Source: Didymodactylos carnosus (taxonomy: Eukaryota; Rotifera; Eurotatoria; Philodinida; Philodinidae). From it: 64,000 nucleotides of DNA. Location: positions 1-64,000 of the forward strand of contig CAJNOQ010000179.1 of NCBI GenBank assembly GCA_905250885.1. Reading direction: 5' to 3'. The translations under genes were made by a program, and so were the position numbers. This document shows, piece by piece, positions 50,603 through 59,949 of this stretch; within the stretch, counting starts at the first letter, position 1, and the number at the start of each line of letters is the position of its first letter. The notes beneath the pieces are model-generated. The model saw nothing but the letters and a program-made list of their open reading frames with translations. It ran no database searches and was not told where the DNA came from.

Positions 50603-52478
50603 GGTCACATCAGTAGATCAAGCCATATTCGAAAAGATGCCGAATTCGCGAAGGGCACTTCTATGCAGTTTCTCTCAGATCGTCAACCGACGTTTGAGCG
50701 ACTCCGACATTGGACACTTTTCAACATGACTTTTTGCCGATCAAGAAAGTCGAATGATTATTCATTTCGATAACGATTAATAACGATGATGACAACAATC
50801 TCTTTGTCGTCCGATTATGAACTGAATTATTTGGAGATCTGTAGAGCGTGAGGCTGTGTGGGGTAAGGATGAGTGGGGGTGAGGGTGAGCAGCTATAAGT
50901 GATGCACTTCGCTCAATTGTTGGTCCTTCAAATGCGGTCTCTCAAATGTCAGTCGCTCAAACGACGATCGCTCAAATGTCGGGGCGCTCAAGTGTCGGCG
51001 CTCAAATGTTGGCGCACAAATGTCGGTCGCTCAAACGTCGGTTAATCCTCTCAGATATACACGAGCTGATAGCCGTGAAGATGAGGCCCTGTAGACTTTA
51101 TAGTAGTAGTTAATAGAAGTAAAATCTTCCAGTCGCTTCCGCAAAAAACATGTGGAGCATAATTTCTCCGGAAACCCAAGTTCTGAAGCGATCCCCTACC
51201 GGTCAGCTTTTCAGATCAATTTTTTCTTTAAACAAACATTTTGTATCGCTTCTTCTTAGTTTTAGTTAAAGACGGAGTCGATTTGTACTATTATCAATAT
51301 AAACCCCATACCCTAGTATGATCTAACGCAGCAGGCCCTGGCTGCAAAACAGCTATTCTTATCTTTGCTCTACTGCCGTCAGAATGTGTTGGAATACATC
51401 GTATTTTTATATTAAATCAAAGTTAAAGGAATATTTGTTCGAATGACGTACAAAGGAACACGACATGCGCCATTCGAAGACTGTGTCCGTAACTATGAAG
51501 TCAGGTTTTCCAAAATGCCTAAAACCTAAATTGCACGAGACACTTTTTCGTTTCCTCTGAAATAGTAGTATTCACTGAGTTCTACAAAGATCAATACAAA
51601 ACTTCCATCTTTTTTGTCTTCTTCATGATTTTCTAGAGGCACAAAGTTGAATAAATCCAGAACAATTTTTTTTCTATTTTGACTTTTGATAAGTACGAAT
51701 TAGTTTTAAGTAAATTTTCTCAGCAAATACGAATTTATTAAAAAATGAGTCAAAAAAGAGAAACTTAGAAGAGTGTTTAAAACAGATTTCGGAGGATTTA
51801 TTCCTCGATTTCCGTTCATTCTCATTTGCACGGAAAAATGATGACGAAGACAAAACTTCTATCTGTTTGTTTATTCAATCTGCTTGAAGTAGAAAAAACA
51901 AGCATATACCAAATACGGTTATATTCGTAATCTTTAAGAACAAATTCTCACTTGAATTACTTATCCTTAATGTCCAAAGTTTTCAACCAATGGAAATTGA
52001 GACAAACATTCTTTTAAGTGTTTCCTTTTGGTTCATTTTTCAATAAACTCATATTCAGTGAGAAAATTTACCTCAAACTAACTAGTTTTCGCTCATCAGA
52101 CATTATTTTTGCCTTCTGAACTATTTTGCAGCCAGGGTCTGCTGCGTCAGATCATACTAGGGATAATAGTACAAATCGACTCCGTCTTTAACTAAAACTA
52201 AGAAGAAGCGATACAAAATGTTTGTTTAAAGAAAAAATTGATCTGAAAAGCTGACTGGTAGGGGATCGCTTCAGAACTTGGGTTTCCGGAGAAATTATGC
52301 TCCACATGTTTTTTGCGGAAGCGACTGGAAGATTTTACTTCTATTAACCACTACTATAAAGTCTACAGGGCCTCATCTTCACGGCTATCAGCTCGTGTAT
52401 ATCTGAGAGAAACTGCACAGAAGTGCCCTTCGCGAATTCGGCACCTTTTCGAATATGGCTTGATCTACTGATGTGATT
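50603..52478. repeat. Large foldback (~1.9 kb) with ~390-bp arms
   Basis: The left arm is 50603-50680 plus 51057-51355 and the right arm 52117-52478. The arms are highly similar reverse complements, including TTAGTTAAAGACGGAGTCGA, TCCGGAAACCCAAGTTCTGA and GAATTCGCGAAGGGCACTTC with their complements. The left arm alone is split by a 367-bp insertion. The loop (about 51356-52116) has no transposase frame. High arm identity suggests recent formation or gene conversion. Confidence 0.8.
50681..51047. mobile_element. MULE-like MITE with 9-bp target duplication (367 bp)
   Basis: Terminal inverted repeats of about 18 bp: AACCGACGTTTGAGCGAC near the left end, its complement near the right. It is flanked on both sides by CTCTCAGAT (50672-50680 and 51048-51056). 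The uninterrupted right arm of the host foldback shows the empty site with a single CTCTCAGAT, so the 9-bp duplication is directly proven by the sequence. Nine-bp duplications are typical of Mutator-like elements. The interior has many CGCTCAAATGTCG repeats and a G-rich stretch. No coding frame. Confidence 0.8.
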
Positions 52479-52490
52479 AACACAAAAAAC

Positions 52491-52592
52491 AATTGGAAAA
52501 AAGGAGCACTTAGTAGTGATTGCTATTTTCCTATTATACAAAAACCATAGTAATGGTTTCAAGAAAATGCAGGATCGTGAGTCGGATAATAG
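52491..52592. repeat. Dispersed repeat, copy inverted at 54155-54248
   Basis: AAAAAGGAGCACTT and TTTCAAGAAAATGCAGGATC are shared, as reverse complement, with 54155-54248. The two copies are 1.6 kb apart. Nature unknown. Confidence 0.5.
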
Positions 52593-52599
52593 CATATAA

Positions 52600-54586
52600 A
52601 ATGAGGAAAATTATTAATTATTTAATATTACTTAAAATAATTAGAAAGGAAAATTCTTTCGCATTACACTGAGGAGAATTTAATTCTTTTTTCTATAGAT
52701 TTTGCTGTGTTTTGGTAGAGAGCAGCTGGCATCCTAGTTTATTCATATGGTTACTTCTGTACGCGTAAGTAAATAACACTCTAATTTCTGTAGTAGTATG
52801 AATACTAGTACGTAGTCAAAAATTTAGGAGCAGAAAGAATCAGTCCCCAATGTTTTTTTCTAACATGAGATGAGGTGTAAGAATACAAAAACACGCACAG
52901 ATGCAGTAAATAATTCAAAAACTTCTAGTGAGGAGACTGAAGTATTTAGTAAGTAACTGAATTTCTTCCGATAGCTACACTACTGTATAATATAATCTAA
53001 TAGTGAAAAGTTTGAAAGACTTCTTATCCTAGTTTGTTTGTCAAACTTATTTCAGTTTGTTTTTTAAGATTAAAGCAAATAAGCTTTCATATCTATTCAA
53101 ACATCAGAAAACTGGAAAAAAGATTTCTCCTTATCAATTCAAAGTCTATTTCTATTTTTGTGTAAATATGGCGAAAAATAGCCGTTGCTAGTTAATTTGA
53201 TTACAAATAAACTATATCAAAGAGAAAAAAAGAAAGGAATATGAAGAAATTTGTTCGATGCAAATAAATATAGTCATGTCTATTAATTAATATAGATAAC
53301 GCTTGGTTCCCTCAGTATACACGTCCCAATAATAATAATAAGATGAGTGAAGAGGATAGATTTTTGACAGTAGTACGGAAATCAAAAAATTATAACTGTC
53401 TTGCAGTGTTCAATTTTTCTATCTATAAGATTCTTGTAACATTATTTCTTTTTTTCGAAGAGAGCAACAAATATCCGCATAGTTTACCGAGAAAACTATT
53501 TTTGCTGAGAAAAAGTAAGTACGTTGTTGTACTTAGATCTCTTGACTTGATTTGATTATGATAGGTCAAATATATAGAGAAGAAATCAGAATGTATTCCT
53601 CGTCGAGAATCACTTAACTTACATGTCTTTATAAAGTTTAACTGTGGGAAAAAGGGCTTATTTTGGATCAATCATATGAGTTATTTAACTTTTTGACACA
53701 TAATGATCAGACTCTGTTTCGTATTAAAATTCTGAAGAGAAAAAGATTGAACAGAAGAAGAAAAATTCAAAAATAAGTGATTTAACCGTGATGAATATTT
53801 CAGTTAGAAGATTATTTCCGGTTTAAGGCTCCACATTTTCCAGATATGTTCTTATTTTATTATTTTCAAGCTTTCTGTAGATATCTATTTGCTTGTATAT
53901 GCACGAAAGGCTTTTCAAATCTTTTATTTTTTGCTATAAATCCTCTTTTTTGAGTAAATAACAATTTTTTTTTGAGAAAAACAGTTCATAAGATCATTTT
54001 AATTGAGAACGTCGATGAAAGGCTTTTTTTCTACAAAATTCTTTAAAAGTTTTTCTATAGGATAAGTTCATGCTTCAGGAAAACATAAGACCGTGAGGGT
54101 ACGAATTTCAAGATTTCGCTGTTTTCTTCTTGAGAGAAGGTATTGAGACGTTCTTGATTCACGATCCTGCATTTTCTTGAAACATAAACGTTCACTAAGG
54201 CTTTTTACAGAAGGAAAATAGCCCTCAACACAAAGTGCTCCTTTTTCCACTTGTTTTTAGTGTCAAATTACATCCGACTTTCGAAGTTACTCTAAGTATA
54301 CAATATCTATCAACCGAGAGTTCTTGAACAGAGTGAAATTTATAAGTCTTTTAAGGCTTGTGAGAAATCTACGAAAATTCTTTTGTCTAAGCGAATAGGT
54401 ACTGAATTACGATACGAAGAGACCACTTTCCATTTGTGGCGTTCTTTTCTCTGTAAGTAGAAATAAAAATTAAATGTTCTTGTTGTTATTGTGGTGAGAA
54501 AGTTCTTTAGAAGGGTTGACGCAAAAGCATATGGATGGGAAACTTATACTGCGCTTGTATTTTAGATTTTCTTTTCTTTAATTTAG
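52600..54586. other. Upstream region of the secreted-protein gene
   Basis: AT-rich with no recognised gene; contains the second copy of the dispersed repeat at 54155-54248. It ends with a T-rich splice acceptor (TTTCTTTAATTTAG, ending 54586). Confidence 0.4.
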
Positions 54587-54589
54587 GAT

Positions 54590-54925
54590 ATGTCACAAAC
54601 ACTCTCGAATATATTTTCAACACCAAAAACTATCATGTCATTAAGCGTTATTCTTGTTGTTGTCATACAAATGTTTACTTTAATTCAAACACAACCGACG
54701 AATGATGATGGTACGCGTAATTCATTGTATGAAATGTATAAGATAATGCGAACAGATCCTCGGTTCCAATCACTATCCAATGAACAAATTGTAGTACTTT
54801 TGCACCAAAATATTGCAAACAAAAATTGGCTCGATAGTATTCCGGAACAATTGAAAAAAAGTCGAGATAGAAATCAAAGAAAAATGAACTACAACAACGA
54901 CGACATCAACAATCAGAAGATTTGA
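54590..54925 (+). CDS. Small secreted or membrane-anchored protein (111 aa)
   Basis: Not recognised. The ATG follows a clean 3' splice acceptor by 3 nt. Residues 16-34 are strongly hydrophobic (MSLSVILVVVIQMFTLIQT) and are followed by polar sequence, so a start at Met16 (54635) would give a conventional signal peptide with cleavage near TQ-PT. The mature part is about 75 residues, with YEMYKIMRTDPRFQSLSNEQ, an amphipathic helix (QIVVLLHQNI) and a basic, Asn-rich end. It has no cysteine, so it is not a disulfide-rich toxin-type peptide. KK and KKSR sites could serve prohormone convertases, so a neuropeptide-like precursor is possible but unproven. Confidence 0.55.
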   Translation: MSQTLSNIFSTPKTIMSLSVILVVVIQMFTLIQTQPTNDDGTRNSLYEMYKIMRTDPRFQSLSNEQIVVLLHQNIANKNWLDSIPEQLKKSRDRNQRKMNYNNDDINNQKI

Positions 54926-55188
54926 TACAGTAATTATAATAAACCCTCTTTCGTCTAATCCTTCCCAGATCAACTCAATCATTCTTGATCGTGTCATTCA
55001 AACTCGTTGCAAAATATGTCTTCAAAAACTTTACTAGAGACATTTTAGTTCATTGGTTGTATTTCTAACTTGTCTTTAATTAATTACAAAGCACTCCAGA
55101 TAATAAAAGATCGCATAATACAGATATTGTCATTAAAGCCAGGTTCTGAGCAGCATATCTACTAGGCAGATTTTATCACCGCATTTCT
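54926..55188. other. 3' flank of the secreted-protein gene
   Basis: Presumed 3' UTR. Near 55150 begins a partial duplicate of TIR-element sequence (GCATATCTACTAGGCAGA resembling GCATATCTACGATGCAGA further on). Confidence 0.4.
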
Positions 55189-55664
55189 CAGAGCATGCAA
55201 TCTGAAACAACATATACTTAGAAAAATCACTGCTCAAGCATATCTACGATGCAGACAATATATCTCCGCATTTCTCATACACAATCTCTCGTTCGAATAA
55301 CACTCAGTCTAAGCCATTTTAGCGTGTTTTTGCGTTTCTAAGAGCATGTGGAAACTAGTAAAGTGCTGCATGAAATATATAGTTGTGATTGGGTTCTGTT
55401 TCTGAAAGATATAATATTATTCCCTTTTGTGATAGTAAAATACAGTTACTGATGAGTGAAAAACTATCTGCAAAGACGTATGCGATTGATTTGCCTCTTT
55501 GATTTGATAACTAGGGTTAAATACCGACAATTTTGTACTTTCCATGGAAAAGTTCACTGTCTCACGAAAAAACATTCTGAAAGTTTTTCATCAGATCTAC
55601 TCTAAAAGTTATCTCATACTTCTCATAACTAAAAAACTTCATTCTTAATGCTTCATTTTTTCGC
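55189..55664. mobile_element. TIR element, copy C (left-truncated)
   Basis: Nearly identical by eye to copy A from its internal GAGCATGCAATCTG to the right terminal repeat ending TTTTTTCGC, and followed by the same F-box-like flank (55665 to about 55730). It lies head-to-head with copy B, forming a long palindrome. Confidence 0.65.
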
Positions 55665-55756
55665 TAGTCACCATATATCAACTTGATGAAGTCATTATTA
55701 ACAATCACGATCTCTACAGACGCTGTGATAAGATAAACATATATAAGGTATCTTAT

Positions 55757-56672
55757 ATATTTTACTACTATATAAGGAAACAATGTTATATCTTTCAGAA
55801 ACAGAACCCAATCTAGGGGTGTAACCGGTATCAAAAATGCGGTACCGGTACCGGTCACCGGTATACGAACTTCGTACCGGCTTGTCTTGATCATATTTTA
55901 CCTGAATACCAATAACTTTTCTCTTGTTTTTCTTTACTATGAACTTTATTTTATGTTATCATAGGGATCCATTAATCTTTTCACTTTGAGTATGTATAGC
56001 TGATTTTTCATACGCTTTTTTTAACGAAAACAGCAATCCAATTCAATCTTTTAAATTAAGAAGTTTATATAAGCCAGCAAGGTTTAAGTAATTGAAATGA
56101 AATTTTTGTGGAAGAAATATGTCACAGATGAACTGAATTTACACGATGTTTTTTGAAAAAAACCGTATCATACTGCAAAATACCAGCAATACCGGCCGAC
56201 TGATTATGCTTCATACTGATGCCGGTATACCGGTCGGCATTATATTCGTATCGATAGCGGTTGCACCTCTGACCTAATCACAACTGTATATTTCATGCAG
56301 CACTTTACTAGTTTCCACATGCTCTTAGAAACGCAAAAACACGCTAAAATGGCTTAGACTGAGTGTTATTCGAACGAGAGATTGTGTATGAGAAATGCGG
56401 AGATATATTGTCTGCATCGTAGATATGCTTGAGCAGTGATTTTTCTAAGTATATGTTGTTTCAGATTGCATGCTCTGATGTCATGGTCCTACTGAGATGA
56501 AGATACTGGATACTAAAACCTCTGAATATTTGTGTGAGCTCATTCTAATATGCAGTAGAATTTCGCTTGTCGGTCAAATGGAAACATCAGTCTTAATTAG
56601 AATGATCAGTACTCCTAATTATAATAACCCAGTCATTTCAAAAAACTTCATTCTAAAAGCTTCACGTTTGCG
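55757..56672. mobile_element. TIR element, copy B (inverted, split by a MITE)
   Basis: Reverse complement of copy A. It retains the intact left terminal repeat (its right side here, complement GCGCAAACGTGAAGC) but is truncated at its other end. A 458-bp hAT MITE interrupts it at 55814-56271. Confidence 0.65.
55814..56271. mobile_element. hAT-type MITE (458 bp) inside copy B
   Basis: Terminal inverted repeats TAGGGGTGTAACCG and CAGAGGTGCAACCG (complement of the right end). The flanks ACCCAATC (55806-55813) and ACCTAATC (56272-56279) are an 8-bp target duplication with one change. Copies A (48321-48328) and C show the unfilled site GATTGGGT. Many ACCGGTA motifs lie inside both ends. No transposase frame. 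Confidence 0.85.
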
Positions 56673-56679
56673 CTTTAAT

Positions 56680-57115
56680 GAGGAACACTGCCTTTGCAGT
56701 TGGACGACATATGTATTTATCAATCAGGAAAACGTTGTGTCGAACAGCATGTGTTAGAGAACAAAAAAATTGACCTTTAATATAACTATTTAGCCATATA
56801 AAGAAAATACATTTGAAGCAAATTGTATTCGTGAAACAAACGATCTTATGATACGTATCTCACTTCGGTAATAAGCCTCTAAGCAAATAAGCAAATTACT
56901 GCATTATAAATTAACTGTATCTTACATCATAAAAGTATTATTTTATGCTATTTTCTTCTACTAGATCAACAAAGTTCTTTCTTTACTAACTAAAGTGAGA
57001 CGGATGGCGATGCTACTATTATGACTACCTGCAAAATCATTCGTTTTGTCATTCTTTTTATTAGCCTAATTTGTTCGTAAATAGTTATGTATCCATTGAT
57101 TTCAATCTTTTTTCG
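56680..57115. other. Spacer between copy B and the F-box-like fragment
   Basis: AT-rich, with no recognisable gene or repeat boundary. Confidence 0.35.
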
Positions 57116-57325
57116 ATAGTCAGCATATATCAACTTGATGAAGTCATTATTAACAATCATGATCTGTACAGACGTTTTGATAACATAAACATTCATTTTC
57201 GATCGATTATTTCTGCTTGTTCGCTATTCACAACTCATGCTAGATTAATATTACCATATCTGATGCGAAGAGTTGTATAAAATGCTCTTTATTACGTCTA
57301 AAATTGTCATTTATCTATATCGAAA
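57116..57325 (+). pseudogene. F-box-like gene fragment, copy 2
   Basis: Closely matches 48598-48795 and is open in the same frame up to a stop (YQLDEVIINNHDLYRRFDNI followed by NIHF and ARLILPYLMRRVV). It lacks the TIR element next to copy 1. There is no ATG start and no further exons. It sits just downstream of the TMEM163-like gene on the opposite strand. Confidence 0.35.
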
Positions 57326-57382
57326 ATACTGTGACACTCGATAATAATCATATGTACAGAATGGTAATGGAGATATGAAAAT

Positions 57383-58339
57383 TCAAACAGTTTGAGTAGC
57401 ATTACTATTGTCTATACTTGTTGTTGGCGGTTGTTGAATGTCTGCATGATCTCTATTTGGTAATAGGCAAGTGTTTGGTTCATAATTTGGTCGCTCTCTA
57501 GCTATTGTCTCAGCGTATGTTGTGTTCATATAACCTATACCTTCAATAATTAGTTTCCATCCAATAACAAATAAAAATAATGCCATCATTACTTGAATTA
57601 AATCATCAAAATACGCGTGCTTACTTAAAAACGTTACTCTGTCCCAGACAACAAGAGGAATGGCCATCGTTATACCACCGATCATTCGCAAAAGACATTT
57701 TCAAATTTTACTCATACAATTTTCTTATTTTAGCCATGCTGCTGTTTGAGAATGGTGTCTCAATTATACTATTAAGAGCATCAGCCATCAATGATTTAGA
57801 ATTCAATTTCTTCGATAAGAATATTTTAATGACCGATAAAAACGCAAAAATCACAATGTGAGTCACCGAGTAGGCTAGTACCAACCAATCTCCACTTGGT
57901 TCTTGAGGCACGATCATACTTTGAATTGCCCGACTTTCAATAGCCAAAAATGAACCAATAAATAGAGCACCAATTACACAACAGACGAGATAATCTCGAC
58001 GTTTTAAATCGTCTCGTGTTTGTGCTAAAATGTATACATTGAATTTAGTTTCAAGTTGAGAAAAAAAATCTTACCTCTTAGATGCCAGGCAACAAAACAA
58101 ATGCAAATAGCATCCATCAACGTATCAATTGAATAGGATAAACCTACGGACGACTGATCCAACATTGAATTGACAAAGGCTGTCATGCCAAGAAATATAT
58201 CAATAAAAATTGTAAAAAGGCATATTTTATAAGCTATTTGTTGATATCGGCTGAACATCGGCAATTTTTCATCATCGCCATCGTTGTTGGTTGTATCAAT
58301 AGTAGGTCTACTGACTTTTTTCTTCTTACCACAAACCAT
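57383..58339 (-). CDS. TMEM163-like zinc transporter, cut by a non-GT-AG segment
   Basis: TMEM163 proteins are six-pass CDF-type carriers that efflux Zn2+ from vesicles and the plasma membrane. Coding blocks in order are 58075-58339, 57763-58024 and 57383-57680; the first two are joined by a 49-bp GT-AG intron. TM2 holds IDTLMDAICICFVAWHLRG, with the D72xxxD76 metal pair as in human TMEM163 D124/D128. TM5 is ADALNSI continuing to IGGITMAIPLVVW, aligning without gaps to TDGFNSLVGGVMGFSILL. Between those two halves lie 82 bp (57681-57762) without GT-AG ends and with stops in frame; removing exactly those 82 bp restores one 274-residue frame (human 289). Either an unusual intron or a disabling insertion is present. 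The ATG lies 17 nt after an acceptor. Confidence 0.75.
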
Positions 58340-58356
58340 TTATCGAGCTCTTGAAA

Positions 58357-59540
58357 CTAAACACTTGTCTTTGAATGTTGCAAACTAAGTAACTGTAACT
58401 ATGATTAAAAATGAAAATTAATTTCTGTATCATACATCCGAATAAATAGCAGTAACCGAGATGGAAAATAAACCGGTTGATATTTCACTCATGGGCATTT
58501 GATGATTATGTTTTCTGCATATGAGCATAGTGTGCGATCAGTCAACCAAAACAAATGTATCATTAAGCGCTTTTGCTATTTCACACGTCATTAATATAGA
58601 TTTTATCATCAGTGTATGTCACTATTGGATATTCAAAAAGAGTCCATGATTAGGACGCTGACAAAATCAATTGAAAATATTTTTTTCAGGTTAAATCCAC
58701 TGTAGGGTAGAGAAATTTAGCACACATCTAATGAAACATATTATCAAATTTATGATATCATTATGCTGTATGCATGTCTAGTATTCATCAAAACATGATG
58801 CTATAGTGTTATGATAATAGTAATCAATAAGAAATGTGCGTTGACTTGATTCAAAACTCGAAGTTTTAAATTGAAACACTGAGAAAAAAATGTTATTATT
58901 CATAAACGAAACACGAACTTAACACTAGAGTGATGAAACGTTCTACATTTGATTAACATTTTATCTAAAGTAGTTATTCTTATTTGTCCTCGTCTATAGT
59001 GCCATATTGGAATGAGATGAAACCAAATGGTATGATTGTTTAATTTTTCAATACCAATTTATCTATTTTATATTGGGAATTTATCATTTCTGGTAATTTG
59101 TTTAATATACATTTTATTTGAAGACATCGTTGCCGTTTCTAATCCATCGCAACAAAAAGCGACTGTTCGTCGTCTCGTGTTTGATAGACGAAAAGAAATT
59201 ATAGTGAGAAAAGTGTTTTGAATACTAACAAATTTGTGAAAAAATTTAGTATTAGATAACAGATATGCTTTTATGAATTTTTTAAAGAATCTCATTTTTT
59301 ATTAGAATTAACATATTCTATCCGCTTTTTTTGCCATATTATCATTATCTTATATTTTTATCTGACTATGTCCTAAATATATATTCGCTGATGTTCTATT
59401 TTAGATAAAAATAAAACACTATTCTACTGGGAAGTTTTCTTTGTCGTTAGTTCAAGTGTTTTTTTGGTTAATAGGCGAGCAATGTTACAGATCGGTTCTT
59501 TCTTTTTCTATGGTATTTTAAACAGACAGTGTACAGTCTC
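58357..59540. other. Divergent intergenic region
   Basis: Between the TMEM163-like and syntrophin genes, which are transcribed apart. A short open stretch at 59110-59221 has coding-like codon use but no start or clear splice context. Nothing else recognised. Confidence 0.35.
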
Positions 59541-59547
59541 GTAGCGA

Positions 59548-59560
59548 TATATATATAAAA
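59548..59560 (+). promoter_or_regulatory. Possible TATA box of the syntrophin gene
   Basis: TATATATATAAAA lies in a locally GC-richer setting, about 390 bp before a strong splice donor (AAAAG/GTAAGA at 59949/59950). Position and sequence suit a core promoter. Inference only. Confidence 0.35.
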
Positions 59561-59589
59561 ACAGGCGCACATGGAAGAAGAAAAGTAGA

Positions 59590-59949
59590 GAAGAAAAAAA
59601 ATAACTGGAAAGTAGTAGATCGCAAAGAAAAGAATGAAAAGTGGGATAATGATTCTCTTCTCTTCTTCTTCCGCTCATTCATTTACTTCTTATACACACT
59701 CGTGTAATATTAATAAAAAAAAAGAGAAATCGAACAACGAGAAACAAGCCTAACGAGAAATATGGAATAGAGAAACGTTTATTTTTTCAATACTTTCAAA
59801 TGTCTCTTCGAAAATATGTACTCGAAAGAACCACACATACACACACACGCACACACACACAAAGAGAGAAAGAGGGTATACTTATATTCTGTAGCAACAC
59901 AATAGTCATCTTTGACTCTTCATTATCGACAGAAAACAAAATAGAAAAG
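59590..59949 (+). other. Candidate 5' UTR exon of the syntrophin gene
   Basis: Sequence between the TATA-like box and a consensus donor GTAAGA at 59950. It contains a CA microsatellite (about 59830-59862) and a short upstream reading frame from the ATG at 59800. Splicing to the acceptor ending 61896 would meet a stop at once, so the exon would be non-coding. Confidence 0.35.
59830..59862. repeat. CA-dinucleotide microsatellite
   Basis: Imperfect (CA)n run with interruptions by T and G. Confidence 0.8.

Noticed and set aside
59036-59221. Open frame ending in VRRLVFDRRKEIIVRKVF
   Set aside because: The last 35 codons look coding, but there is no ATG, no convincing acceptor and no partner exon; kept only as a note in the region description.
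59800-59949. Coding N-terminal extension of syntrophin from the ATG at 59800
   Set aside because: Splicing from the donor at 59950 to the acceptor ending 61896 meets a stop after four codons, so this is at most an upstream reading frame.
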